Under the pieces are notes generated by a model that was not told the origin of the DNA, searched no databases, and saw nothing but the letters and a program-made list of their open reading frames with translations. A stretch of 64,000 nt of DNA, from contig OZ257145.1 in NCBI GenBank assembly GCA_965279315.1, forward strand, positions 2,914,001-2,978,000. The letters are read 5' to 3'. The stretch is from JAPWJZ01 sp965279315. Lineage in GTDB: Bacteria; Pseudomonadota; Alphaproteobacteria; Micavibrionales; UBA2020. Shown in pieces: positions 53,153 through 61,925 of the stretch (positions are counted from its first letter, which is position 1; every line of letters begins with the position of its first letter). The position numbers were made by a program, and so were the translations under genes.

Positions 53153-54106
53153 CTATACCGCGATTTTTTTTTGCTTGGGCTGCAGGCATTGCATGATTTG
53201 TTCAGCAACAGCCTGAGCAACAGGTGGCGGGAAAGCATTTCCCACTTGGCGGTACGAAACCGTTTTTCGTCCGGCGATTTGCCAGTCGTCGGGAAAACCT
53301 TGCAGCCGGGCAACCATTCGCACCGTCAAACGAGGCATACCCTTAAAATTGGCGTCGGGAGCTTCATTTGCTAACCCCAGACCATCCACTTCCAATTCTG
53401 CCCATGCTTGCCTTGCGCGTGTCGGCCCCAAATCAGGCCCGCCATGCTTTTTAGACCCGCCAACAACAGTTGGGGCGATGCGATTTGCTTTCTTGCTCCA
53501 CGCTTTTGCGCCCCGCCAGCCATTTTCGGCCATTAGGTCATGAAGTACATCGCCAACAGAAGGCGGAGAGGTCTTTAACGGTTCAGGCCATGAAAACATG
53601 CCAGAATAATTTTTCTGAAGTCCGACAAGAATTGCGCGCGGGCGCAACTGTGGAACGCCAAATGAAGAGGCGTTCAAAAGACGCCATTCGGCCGTATATC
53701 CCAATTTTTTTAATTGGCCTAAAATATATTCGCGATAGTCACCAAAAGATGGCGATAAAAGCCCCTTCACATTTTCAATCATGATTGCGCGGGGCTTAAT
53801 TTCGTTAATCAACCGAATGGCTGTAGGAAACAAATCACGCTCGTCATCTTTCCCAAGTTGTTTGCCGGCGATTGAAAACGGTGGGCATGGAAGTCCTCCG
53901 GCCAGCAAATCTACCCCCTTGTAAGGACGCCCATCAAAATCCTTTAAATCCAGATTGTGGACGTTCCATTGAGGACGATTTGTTTTTAGGGTAAGACAAA
54001 ATGGGGACTCAATTTCAACTAATGCTTCATGATCGAAGCCCGCTTTTTCCAGTCCTAAAGCCTGGCCGCCAGCACCCGCGCACATTTCTACGGAAATTAA
54101 AGACAT
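53153..54106 (-). CDS. DNA (cytosine-5) methyltransferase of a type II restriction-modification system
   Basis: Motif I is EMCAGAGGQALGLE. Motif IV holds the active-site Cys74 in GGLPCPPFSIAGK. Motif VI is MIENVKG (110-115) and motif X is RQVGNAFPPPVAQAVA. The stretch between motifs VIII and IX is the target recognition part and gives no known site. The length of 317 residues is short but usual for such enzymes. It protects host DNA from the HNH nuclease encoded next to it. Confidence 0.93.
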   Translation of the reverse strand: MSLISVEMCAGAGGQALGLEKAGFDHEALVEIESPFCLTLKTNRPQWNVHNLDLKDFDGRPYKGVDLLAGGLPCPPFSIAGKQLGKDDERDLFPTAIRLINEIKPRAIMIENVKGLLSPSFGDYREYILGQLKKLGYTAEWRLLNASSFGVPQLRPRAILVGLQKNYSGMFSWPEPLKTSPPSVGDVLHDLMAENGWRGAKAWSKKANRIAPTVVGGSKKHGGPDLGPTRARQAWAELEVDGLGLANEAPDANFKGMPRLTVRMVARLQGFPDDWQIAGRKTVSYRQVGNAFPPPVAQAVAEQIMQCLQPKQKKIAV

Positions 54107-54221
54107 GTCTTTCCCTTAGGAGAACAAACTAGAAACACTTTATAACATATCCGTCATTAGTCGCAAGTTGAGAATTCTAAGATATTTGCGATTTTCCGGA
54201 AAATACGATATAAATTGCCGC

Positions 54222-55214
54222 ATGACACAAGGCGCAACCGACATTCAAAAACTGGACCGCACCGTTTCCGTCGCCCCGATGATGGGGTGGACGGATCGGC
54301 ATGACCGCTATTTCCTGCGCCTGATTTCCCCCAACGCGCTGCTCTACACCGTCATGATCACGACGGGCGCGCTTGTGTATGGAAAAAAACTCGAGGTGCT
54401 GGATTTTAATACCGAGGAGCATCCGGTCGCCCTGCAGCTGGGCGGGTCCGACCCCAAGGATCTGGCAGAATGTGCCAAGCTGGCCGAGCAATATGGCTAT
54501 GACGAAGTGAACCTGAATTGCGGCTGCCCGTCGGACCGCGTGCAGAAAGGCAAGTTCGGCGCCTGCCTGATGGCGGAGCCGCAGCTGGTCGCCGACGGCA
54601 TCGACGCGATGCGGCAGGTTGTATCCATTCCCGTCACCGTCAAAACACGAATTGGCATTGATAATCAGGATAGTTACCAGTTTTTGTTAGACTTCGTTGG
54701 CAAGATTGCCGAGAAGGGTTGCGACACCTTCATCATCCATGCGCGCAAGGCCTTACTTAATGGTTTAAGTCCGGCCGAGAACCGTACTGTTCCGCCTCTG
54801 AATTATGACCGCGCGTACCAGTTGAAGCGCGACTTCCCCAACCTCAACATCATCCTTAACGGCGGCATCAAAACGGTCGAGAACATTCAGGACGCCCTGA
54901 AGAACGTCGACGGCGTGATGGTCGGCCGCGAGGCGTATTCAAATCCCTATTTCCTCGCGCAGGTGGAGCGCGAGATATTTGGTAATACGGCCGTCCGCAG
55001 CCGCAGCGAAGTGCTGGACGCGCTGATGCCCTATATCGACATAAGTTTACAGAATGGCATTCCGTTGAAAGACATCACCCGCCACATCCTCGGCCTGTAC
55101 CAGGGGCTGCGCGGCGGCCGCAAGTGGCGGCAGATTTTGAGCGAGGAGGCGTACAAGCCTGCCGCCAACGCCAATACCGTACTTATGGCACGTGCACAAG
55201 TTGCTGATGCATAA
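54222..55214 (+). CDS. dusA: tRNA-dihydrouridine(20/20a) synthase DusA
   Basis: DusA reduces uridine 20 and 20a in tRNA with FMN and NADPH. The N-terminal VAPMMGWTDRHDRYF, the active-site NCGCPSDRVQKGKFGACLM (Cys102), TVKTRIGIDNQDSYQ and HARKALLNGLSPAENR are all DusA landmarks. The C-terminal MVGREAYSNPYFLAQVEREI fits. The length of 330 residues is normal. The ATG at 54222 is preferred over an upstream Met. It lies just beyond the restriction module. Confidence 0.95.
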   Translation: MTQGATDIQKLDRTVSVAPMMGWTDRHDRYFLRLISPNALLYTVMITTGALVYGKKLEVLDFNTEEHPVALQLGGSDPKDLAECAKLAEQYGYDEVNLNCGCPSDRVQKGKFGACLMAEPQLVADGIDAMRQVVSIPVTVKTRIGIDNQDSYQFLLDFVGKIAEKGCDTFIIHARKALLNGLSPAENRTVPPLNYDRAYQLKRDFPNLNIILNGGIKTVENIQDALKNVDGVMVGREAYSNPYFLAQVEREIFGNTAVRSRSEVLDALMPYIDISLQNGIPLKDITRHILGLYQGLRGGRKWRQILSEEAYKPAANANTVLMARAQVADA

Positions 55215-55295
55215 CGCAAAAACCATGAATGAAAAGCTATTCCCTTCCCGCCAAGACTGGTATAGTTATTCGTCTATTGGGGACTTAGAATACAA

Positions 55296-55961
55296 ATGAA
55301 TAATCCGGGCACTCCCGCCACAACCAGGTTTAGCATGCAGCCGTCTTGGACGAGGCTCAATCGCGAACAATCGCATCAGGTGCTGGACAAGCTGTCCGGG
55401 CACAAGGATGCCGTTGTCTTCTCGAAAGAGGCGACCGAGGTATCGTGGCGCAGCCTGCCCTTCTACAACAACTACCGCCTGTACCGCCTCATCAACTACG
55501 CGACCATGCCGACCTTCAGCATGATGTATCTCAGCAATGGTGACGAGTACCTGAGCATCGACGGCACCGCGAACCCGATCTACACGATCAACGAAAAAGA
55601 CGGCATCCGTTTGAACGAGATGAACGTCATCCCGTATCTCGATTTCTTCTTCACCAACGTGCAGGGCTCGGAAGGCGACATCTTCCTTATTAAAGACCCG
55701 CGCAAGATGCCGATGCTGGATTCACTCAGCGAAGGCCAGCAGCAGAGCGTCATCAGCAGCTTCAAGCCGCTGAAGGTTTCGTACGACGCGACACAGCATG
55801 TGCATCGCGTCAGCGGCACGATCTATTACGGCGGCGGCCTGATTTCGGCCACGATCCTTGTCTCCAACGAAGGCAAGCTCGCCTTCCAGGAACAGAACCT
55901 TTTGCTGACGGGCATCCACTTCCCCTACAGCCCGTACAGCCAGCATTGGCTTGAAGGCTGA
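55296..55961 (+). CDS. Hypothetical protein, 221 aa
   Basis: The family is not recognised. The soluble 221-residue protein is rich in Tyr/Phe and beta-strands (LPFYNNYRLYRLINYATMPT, DYLSIDG-like loops, HFPYSPYSQHWLEG). It has no signal and no repeat. The next gene begins 5 bp after the stop, so the two form a unit. Its composition is like that of the housekeeping genes around it. Confidence 0.7.
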   Translation: MNNPGTPATTRFSMQPSWTRLNREQSHQVLDKLSGHKDAVVFSKEATEVSWRSLPFYNNYRLYRLINYATMPTFSMMYLSNGDEYLSIDGTANPIYTINEKDGIRLNEMNVIPYLDFFFTNVQGSEGDIFLIKDPRKMPMLDSLSEGQQQSVISSFKPLKVSYDATQHVHRVSGTIYYGGGLISATILVSNEGKLAFQEQNLLLTGIHFPYSPYSQHWLEG

Positions 55962-55966
55962 TCATC

Positions 55967-56482
55967 ATGAGCAACGCGCCGCGCCTGCAGGATTTCCTGA
56001 CCAACACGCAAACGCTGCCGCCCGACGATGTGATGATCGAGAAAGCGCTCGACATCCTCAACCACTCCGCGCATGGCCAGCAGCTTGCCGATTTCGTGAG
56101 CGTGAACCAGATCAGCATCCGCATCATGGCGACGCCGCAGCCGACGACCTACCTGCCCGAAGGCAAGCTTGTCTATATCGGCTTCAGCCGCAACAACCCC
56201 GTCTCCCCCGCCCGCTTCGTTTTGATGATGGCGGGAATTCTGCGCGAGGCGCAGCAGGAACTGGCCGGCATCAAGCATCCGCACCTTCACGCGCCGATGC
56301 AGGAACACATGAAAGTGTCGATGGCCAAGCACGAAGACAAAGTCTGGTACATGTGCACAGTCGCCTGCGAGCTGAACGACATGGAAGTCTTCGGCGAATA
56401 CAAATTCCTCGACGAGCTGAAAAAGATGGGCCACGAAGAATCTCTCGCCCTGTATCTGAAGCAAGAGCGCAAGAACGCTTAA
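55967..56482 (+). CDS. Degenerate DUF6782-like protein without the zinc motif
   Basis: The 171 residues align by eye with the middle of the peptidase at 14888-15976: HGQQLADFVSVNQISIRIMA against LGRALLMYAEAQHITIKFDA, and RFVLMMAGILREAQQ against QVMYLAHELRHGWQ. The zinc ligands HELRH are replaced by GILRE (residues 90-94), so it is very likely not a metallopeptidase. The following helix (GEYKFLDELKKMG) also matches. It is coupled to the preceding gene by a 5-bp gap and may act as a non-catalytic binding protein. Confidence 0.75.
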   Translation: MSNAPRLQDFLTNTQTLPPDDVMIEKALDILNHSAHGQQLADFVSVNQISIRIMATPQPTTYLPEGKLVYIGFSRNNPVSPARFVLMMAGILREAQQELAGIKHPHLHAPMQEHMKVSMAKHEDKVWYMCTVACELNDMEVFGEYKFLDELKKMGHEESLALYLKQERKNA

Positions 56483-56757
56483 TCACCACCCTTCTATACC
56501 GAGAATGATTAAGCCCCGCCCTTCCCGGGAGTTACGTATTTCGAGTTATGCTCGAACAGAGAATCACCTTTATTTCAAAAACCCCGTCTTTTCAGTCACT
56601 TTCGTACCTCACCGTTAATTAAGCTTAATTAAGCCACCTCAGCGTCGCTTTACATCCCCTTGGATTCAATATGAAAAACTATAAGCTTTTGACGTTTCGG
56701 GAAAATAGGCGATAATAACACTATGGGAATAACTTAACCCTTACGGGGCAGGGACAC

Positions 56758-56904
56758 ATGACATTACACGCAATCGCAGGCAGCCGTGATACGGGCGAGT
56801 TCAAACGGATTGAACAAGCGATCGAACACCGCGCCGGTGGTGCCGCAATATTCAACGTGGCAGCCAAGCCTTCAGGCCCGAAACAAAACGGCCCGGGCAT
56901 GTAA
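56758..56904 (+). CDS. Small protein of 48 aa
   Basis: The frame MTLHAIAGSRDTGEFKRIEQ continues AIEHRAGGAAIFNVAAKPSG and PKQNGPGM. CAGGGACAC provides a good ribosome site and a terminator follows 43 bp after the stop. No family is recognised. Part of it (AIEHRAGGAAIFNV) looks like AIEFRVEGGQQFQT in the 51-residue protein at 57143-57298. Confidence 0.6.
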   Translation: MTLHAIAGSRDTGEFKRIEQAIEHRAGGAAIFNVAAKPSGPKQNGPGM

Positions 56905-56946
56905 AAAGCGACTGATTCGCCGATTCGCAAGCATTTCGTAAGAATC

Positions 56947-56974
56947 ACGCCCCCGTATGGGGGCGTTTTTCGTG
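56947..56974 (+). terminator. Terminator of the 48-residue gene
   Basis: ACGCCCCC/GGGGGCGT stem with GTAT loop and a T-run. Confidence 0.9.
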
Positions 56975-57142
56975 TTTGATTAAAAAATCAGTTAATTTAT
57001 GCAACGCTATGAATTTACTGAATTAATTATGTGTTAATAGGGGTTAATCTAAACATTGTTATTTGACAATCGGTGTTTTATTTCGCATTCTGGTCTTAAG
57101 GCGCAAGAAAATTGCCCAACCACAAAAACTAGGAGCAAGGCC

Positions 57143-57298
57143 ATGGACATGAAAAAGATCGAAGGTTTCAAAACCACCCGCGACGCAGCGATGACCGGCA
57201 AGGCTATCGAATTCCGCGTGGAAGGTGGCCAGCAATTCCAGACGCTGGCTCCCGTCATCCGTCAGGCTCCTGCAGCATCTCATGGTGCAAACGCATAA
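57143..57298 (+). CDS. Small protein of 51 aa
   Basis: The frame MDMKKIEGFKTTRDAAMTGK continues AIEFRVEGGQQFQTLAPVIR and QAPAASHGANA. AGGAG lies 9 bases before the ATG. Its own terminator follows 27 bp after the stop. No family is recognised. A similar core to the small protein at 56758-56904 suggests a small-protein family with one gene duplicated. Confidence 0.65.
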   Translation: MDMKKIEGFKTTRDAAMTGKAIEFRVEGGQQFQTLAPVIRQAPAASHGANA

Positions 57299-57324
57299 GG
57301 CTCGCGTCTGAAGCGTTCTTGATC

Positions 57325-57357
57325 AAAGGCCCGGGTCCTCCAACCCGGGCCTTTTCA
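57325..57357 (+). terminator. Terminator of the 51-residue gene
   Basis: AAGGCCCGGG/CCCGGGCCTT stem with an 8-nt loop and four T. Confidence 0.9.
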
Positions 57358-57373
57358 ATTGGGCGCATATAGA

Positions 57374-57401
57374 TTGACATACATCCAAAACGATTTAGTC
57401 T
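57374..57401 (+). promoter_or_regulatory. Promoter of the methyltransferase gene
   Basis: TTGACA and TAGTCT are separated by 16 bp. The ATG at 57410 is about 2 nt after the expected transcription start, so the message is close to leaderless. Confidence 0.5.
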
Positions 57402-57409
57402 CGCCTGTC

Positions 57410-58198
57410 ATGACCACTCAGCGCAAACCCCATAGCCTTCCCGCCTGTCAGGCCTGCCACAACGCCCTGAACCCCGACCGCACGCTCGGGTCGAAGAACG
57501 GATATGCGCTGCTGCGCTGCGAGGGTTGCGGCACGGTCACGGTCGACCCCTTCCCCACGCCGGAGGAACTGACGGCCTATTACCAGTCCTATAAAGGCAC
57601 GACCAATTACCGCGCCAAGGAAGCCAGCAAGATCAAGCGCGCCAGCCGCCGCATCGCCTATTTGCGCGAAATGACCCCCGGCAAGGTGTTCCTGGATGTG
57701 GGCTGCAATTATGGCTTTACCGTCAAGGCGGCGCTTGCGCTGGGCCTTGATGCCAAGGGCATCGATATTGACGACACCGCCGTCAAGGCGTCGCGTGAAA
57801 GCTTCGGCGACCATTTCCAGACCATCGCCGTGCAGGATTACGCGAATGAAGGCCACAAGGCCGACATCATCTACACCAGCGAAGTGATCGAGCATGTGCC
57901 CGATCCCGACACCTTCGTCGCGGCCATTTCAAAACTGCTGGCGCCGGGCGGCGTTGTGTACATCACGACGCCCGAGGCGAACCACTGGCGCGTGCCCCGC
58001 AATTTCCTGAAATGGGACGCTGTGATGCCGCCCGAACATATCACCTATTTCACCCGCCTTGGCATGACGCGCCTGCTGAACGCGCATGACCTGACGATCG
58101 AGAAATTTTTCTTCTCGTGGAAGCCCGGCATGCGCCTCGTCGCCCGCAAGGCCGACCGTTCCGTGCCCGACGATATCGTGACACGCGTTATCCGCTAG
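57410..58198 (+). CDS. Class I SAM-dependent methyltransferase with zinc-ribbon N-terminus
   Basis: A Cys4 ribbon (CQACHNALNPDRTLGSKNGY then LLRCEGCGTV) precedes a SAM-binding core VFLDVGCNYGFTVKAALALG, the acidic loop GIDIDD and the motif YTSEVIEHVPDPDTF. The layout with an N-terminal ribbon is found in methyltransferases that act on nucleotide sugars or lipids (Methyltransf_23 group). The substrate is unknown. The ATG at 57410 is supported by a promoter directly upstream. Confidence 0.88.
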   Translation: MTTQRKPHSLPACQACHNALNPDRTLGSKNGYALLRCEGCGTVTVDPFPTPEELTAYYQSYKGTTNYRAKEASKIKRASRRIAYLREMTPGKVFLDVGCNYGFTVKAALALGLDAKGIDIDDTAVKASRESFGDHFQTIAVQDYANEGHKADIIYTSEVIEHVPDPDTFVAAISKLLAPGGVVYITTPEANHWRVPRNFLKWDAVMPPEHITYFTRLGMTRLLNAHDLTIEKFFFSWKPGMRLVARKADRSVPDDIVTRVIR

Positions 58199-58291
58199 AA
58201 ATTTAAGCCAATCCATTTATATGTCCGGAAGCGGCGGGACTGCCGCCGCCGACCGCATGTAAATTGCTGACTGTACCAAGGGACTACCGCC

Positions 58292-59173
58292 ATGAACGCC
58301 GCCAGCCTCGCCCGGTTGATACTGCTCTCCGCCATCTGGGGCGGGTCTTTCATGCTGACGCGCATCGGCGCGCCCATCATCGGCCCTGCGATGCTGATCG
58401 AATTGCGGCTGGGCCTGGCCGCGCTGTTCCTGCTGGCATTCGGTGTGCTGCTGAAGAAAAACCTCGGCGCGCTGAAGGACTGGAAACATTTCCTGATCCT
58501 CGGCTTTTTCAATTCCGCGCTGCCGTTCCTTTTGTTCGCGATGGCGGCAAAAACATTGTCGGCCTCGTTGCTGTCGATTTTGAATGCGACATCGCCCATC
58601 TGGGCGGCGGTCATCGGCGCGCTGTGGTTCCGCACGAAACTGTCGCTGAAATCGGCGATGGGGCTTGCGCTCGGCATCACAGGCGTCACGCTGCTGGTCG
58701 GCTTTGACCCCTCCGCATTGCAGGACGGCGCGCCGCTCGCGATTGCGCTCACGCTGGGCGCGGCGTTCTGTTACGGCATTGCGACGACCTATACCAAGAC
58801 AGCGGCGAAGATCCACCCCTTCGCCAATGCGCATGGCTGCATGTGGGCAGGCGCGCTGCTGGTGCTGCCCGCCGTCCCCGCCTTCGGCCATACATTCACC
58901 CCCACGCCGGAAATGATCGCGCTGGTGCTGACGATCGGCATCGTCTGCAGCGGCATCGCTTACCTGCTGTATTTCCGCCTGATCGAGGACCTGGGGCCGA
59001 CTTCCGCCCTCACCGTCACCTTTATCGTGCCGGTCTTCGGCGTGATCTGGGGGCACATATTTTTGGATGAACCCATCAGCATCGCCACGATTGCGGGCGC
59101 GCTGATCGTGATCGTGGGCACGGCGATGGTGACGGGGTTCAGCCCGTCATCGCTGCGCAGAAAACCGGTATAG
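58292..59173 (+). CDS. DMT/EamA-type membrane exporter
   Basis: The 293-residue protein has ten membrane segments in two EamA halves. The first starts with LILLSAIWGGSFMLTRIGAP and the second with GAAFCYGIATTYTKTAAKIH. The last helices (TVTFIVPVFGVIWGHIFLDE) match the family. EamA proteins export amino acids, metabolites or drugs; the substrate is not visible here. It converges on the Sel1 gene with a 3-bp gap. Confidence 0.9.
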   Translation: MNAASLARLILLSAIWGGSFMLTRIGAPIIGPAMLIELRLGLAALFLLAFGVLLKKNLGALKDWKHFLILGFFNSALPFLLFAMAAKTLSASLLSILNATSPIWAAVIGALWFRTKLSLKSAMGLALGITGVTLLVGFDPSALQDGAPLAIALTLGAAFCYGIATTYTKTAAKIHPFANAHGCMWAGALLVLPAVPAFGHTFTPTPEMIALVLTIGIVCSGIAYLLYFRLIEDLGPTSALTVTFIVPVFGVIWGHIFLDEPISIATIAGALIVIVGTAMVTGFSPSSLRRKPV

Positions 59174-59176
59174 GGA

Positions 59177-60535
59177 TTATTTGCCTGCCGCCGCGTCGCG
59201 CGCCTGCTTGTCCTTCAGGTCGCGCAGTGCGCGGATCGCCTTGGCGTCATGCTGGTCGGCGGCGCGCTTCAGCCATTTTTCGGCCTCGCGGTCGTATTGC
59301 GGCACACCCTGACCCTTCACGTACAGCATGCCAAGGCTGTACTGCGCCTTGATATGGCCCTTCAGCGCGGCCTTGTAGAACCATTCATAGGCTTCCTTGA
59401 AATTCTGGTCCACGCCTTCGCCCAGCTGGTACAGCACGCCGAAATTGTATTCGGCCTTGGTGTAGCCCTGCACGGCGGCCTTGTGATACCACTCCGCCGC
59501 CTGCGAGAAATCTTTCTCCACGCCAGCGCCCTGCACGTGCAGGCTGGCGAGGTCATTTTCGGCATCCGGCAGGCCCTGTTCTGCCGCAAGGAGGTACCAT
59601 TTCGCCGCCTCGCGCGGGTCCTGCGCCACGCCGCGGCCATGTTCATACATCGTGCCCAGCAGGTGCTGCGCCTGCGCGTAGCCCTGGTCGGCGGCCTTGC
59701 GCGCCCATTGTTCGGCGACGACTTCATCAAGCGCCACGCCAAGCCCGTTGGCATACTGGTTCGCCAGCTCGAACTGTGCCGGCGCATGGCCTTTTTCACC
59801 GGCCTTCTTGAACCATTCCCACGCTTCGCGATCACTTTGCGCGACGCCGTTGCCCAGACGGAACAGCAGGCCGCGGTTATATTGCGCCTCGACGTTGCCC
59901 TGCTCCGCCGATTTGCGGAACCAGTCGGACGCCTCGCGGTAGAATTGCGGCACGCCCAAACCGTCGCGGTACAGCTTGGCAATCTGCAGCTGCGCATCGG
60001 CATCGCCCTGCTCGGCGGCCTTCAGGTACCATTTCGCGGCCGCGCTGTTGTCAACGACACCGCTTTTGCCTTCCATCAGCATTTTCGCATAGCTCTTCTG
60101 CGCGCTGAGCAGGCCTTTCTCGGCAGCCTTGCGCCACCATTTTTCGGCTTCCTTATAATTCTGCGTCACGCCCTCGCCGGCGGCATAGAAATTTCCGAGG
60201 TTGGAGGCCGCGTTCACGTTGCCGTGATCGGCAGACTTGATCCACATTTCCTCGGCCTTCTTGAGGTCTTGCGTCACGCCGTAACCATTGCGGTATAGGA
60301 AGGCCAGGTTGTTTTCAGCGTCGGCATTGCCCTTGTCGGTTGCCATCGACCACCACTTGGCGGCTTCGGCGTAATCCTGCGCAACGCCCTGCCCCTGCGC
60401 ATAGGCAAAACCAAGCCGGTACTGCGCATCCGCATCGCCCGCTTCGGCCTTTGTTTTCATGGCTGCGAATTCCTCGGCATGGGCTGCCGGGGAAGCGAAG
60501 GTCAGGAAAGCCAGAAGGAGGAATAGAGCACGCAT
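59177..60535 (-). CDS. Secreted Sel1-repeat protein with about eleven repeats
   Basis: A signal peptide (MRALFLLLAFLTFASPAAHA) is followed by a nearly continuous array of 36-residue Sel1 repeats (ADAQYRLGFAYAQGQGVAQD, NADAENNLAFLYRNGYGVTQ, and so on) to residue 440. The 452-residue protein makes an elongated periplasmic solenoid for partner binding. Its repeats are far more regular than those of the Sel1 gene at 7540-8658. No enzymatic domain is present. Confidence 0.93.
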   Translation of the reverse strand: MRALFLLLAFLTFASPAAHAEEFAAMKTKAEAGDADAQYRLGFAYAQGQGVAQDYAEAAKWWSMATDKGNADAENNLAFLYRNGYGVTQDLKKAEEMWIKSADHGNVNAASNLGNFYAAGEGVTQNYKEAEKWWRKAAEKGLLSAQKSYAKMLMEGKSGVVDNSAAAKWYLKAAEQGDADAQLQIAKLYRDGLGVPQFYREASDWFRKSAEQGNVEAQYNRGLLFRLGNGVAQSDREAWEWFKKAGEKGHAPAQFELANQYANGLGVALDEVVAEQWARKAADQGYAQAQHLLGTMYEHGRGVAQDPREAAKWYLLAAEQGLPDAENDLASLHVQGAGVEKDFSQAAEWYHKAAVQGYTKAEYNFGVLYQLGEGVDQNFKEAYEWFYKAALKGHIKAQYSLGMLYVKGQGVPQYDREAEKWLKRAADQHDAKAIRALRDLKDKQARDAAAGK

Positions 60536-60604
60536 GGGTTTTTTTCCCTTTATTTTCCATTTTCGCCTGATTTTCGTTTCTTATCAATCACCTTTTGCCG
60601 AATA

Positions 60605-60633
60605 TTGACATAACGGACGCTGCGTTTTACTCT
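60605..60633 (+). promoter_or_regulatory. Promoter of the second ankyrin pair
   Basis: TTGACA and TACTCT are separated by 17 bp. The ATG at 60643 lies about 3 nt past the expected start, so the mRNA is nearly leaderless. Confidence 0.5.
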
Positions 60634-60642
60634 TTCCCCCGC

Positions 60643-61284
60643 ATGATCAACGACTTCAATAATCTGGATGTCATCCGCCGCGCTTTCAAGGCCGCGGAAG
60701 CCGAGGATATCGGCGCGCTGTACCGTTTCCTGACGGATGGCGGCGACCCTGATGTGAAAAACGACGAAGGGCTGAATTTGTTGCAGTTTGCAGCGTCGAA
60801 AAGCAGTTATTTATCCGCCACCCTGCTGCTGGAGGGAGGCGCAAACCCCAACCTTTCCGGCGGCGAACACAATTATACCGCCCTGCACCATGCCGCGACC
60901 CGCGACAACGCGGAAATGATCGCCCTGCTGGCACGGTACGACGCCAATCCCGACCTGAAGGACAAATACGGCCAGACCGCGCTGCATGTGGCGGCGTGGG
61001 AGGGCAATGCGCGCGCGGCATCTGCCCTCACCGATGCCGGCGCGGATGTTTTCGCCAAGGACAAACAGGGCGACACCGCCTTCGGTCTTGCCGCATGGAA
61101 GCAGCGCGAGGTGCTCGATTTCGCGCAGCAGGAATTTATCGACGTTCAAAAACATCTCTCTGGTGTCATGCACGAACAGCGCGAAAAGAGCGCGGCATGG
61201 CAGTCCAAGAACGAAAAGAAACTGCAGGGCGATATCGACACCCTGAAGCGGCACAATCCCGGACGGTTCAAGCTGGGGCAATGA
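60643..61284 (+). CDS. Ankyrin-repeat protein (first of second pair)
   Basis: Three to four ankyrin repeats are seen: DIGALYRFLTDGGDPDVKND, NLLQFAASKSSYLSATLLLE, NYTALHHAATRDNAEMIALL, GQTALHVAAWEGNARAASAL. A helix and the C-terminal tail LKRHNPGRFKLGQ follow. The ATG at 60643 fits the paralogue better than a TTG 16 codons upstream. It overlaps the next ankyrin gene by 4 bp (ATGA). Confidence 0.85.
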   Translation: MINDFNNLDVIRRAFKAAEAEDIGALYRFLTDGGDPDVKNDEGLNLLQFAASKSSYLSATLLLEGGANPNLSGGEHNYTALHHAATRDNAEMIALLARYDANPDLKDKYGQTALHVAAWEGNARAASALTDAGADVFAKDKQGDTAFGLAAWKQREVLDFAQQEFIDVQKHLSGVMHEQREKSAAWQSKNEKKLQGDIDTLKRHNPGRFKLGQ

Positions 61285-61925
61285 CAGTGTATCTCAACCA
61301 CGCACATCCGAAACAGATCGAGGATATGTTCAAGGCGGTGGATGAACAGGATCTCGACAATTTGCGTTTCTACATCACCGATGGCGCCGACCCCGACCAG
61401 AAAAACGAAAAGGGTTTCACGCTGCTGCAGCACGCGATGATACACCGCCGGTTTGAATCCGCCGAAACACTGTTGGGAATGGGCGCAGACCCGAATATCG
61501 CGGTCGAGGCGCATGGCGAAACCGCGTTGCATTATGCGGCGCGCGAGGGCAATGCGCATCTGCTCGCCCTTATGCTTCATGAAGGCGGCGACGGGAACAA
61601 GGCGGACGGTTTCGGCTGGACGCCGCTGCATACCGCCACCGCCTGCGGCAAGCTGGATGCCATCCGCGAGCTGGTCGAGCACGGTGCGGACCTGAACCTG
61701 AAAGACTGCCAGCGCGACCGCCCCATCGACCTCGCCACCCTGCGCATGAACCATATGAGCGAAAGCATCAACAAGCCCTTCCCGCCCATCGTCGCCTACC
61801 TGAAAGAAAAGATGGAAGAAAAGCACGGCAGCGTCGCCCCGCCGGAGGAACGCAAGGCGTTGATGGAACAGGACATGGCAAAGCTGCGCCAGCACCACCC
61901 CGACCGTTTCAAGTTGCGCCCGTGA
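61281..61925 (+). CDS. Ankyrin-repeat protein (second of second pair)
   Basis: The repeats include DNLRFYITDGADPDQKNEKG, ETALHYAAREGNAHLLALML and FGWTPLHTATACGKLDAIRE. The C-terminal tail LRQHHPDRFKLRP matches LKRHNPGRFKLGQ of the first protein of the pair. It overlaps the previous gene by 4 bp and the flavoprotein gene by 4 bp, so all three are translated together. Partners are unknown, but a role with the flavoprotein is possible. Confidence 0.85.
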   Translation: MTVYLNHAHPKQIEDMFKAVDEQDLDNLRFYITDGADPDQKNEKGFTLLQHAMIHRRFESAETLLGMGADPNIAVEAHGETALHYAAREGNAHLLALMLHEGGDGNKADGFGWTPLHTATACGKLDAIRELVEHGADLNLKDCQRDRPIDLATLRMNHMSESINKPFPPIVAYLKEKMEEKHGSVAPPEERKALMEQDMAKLRQHHPDRFKLRP

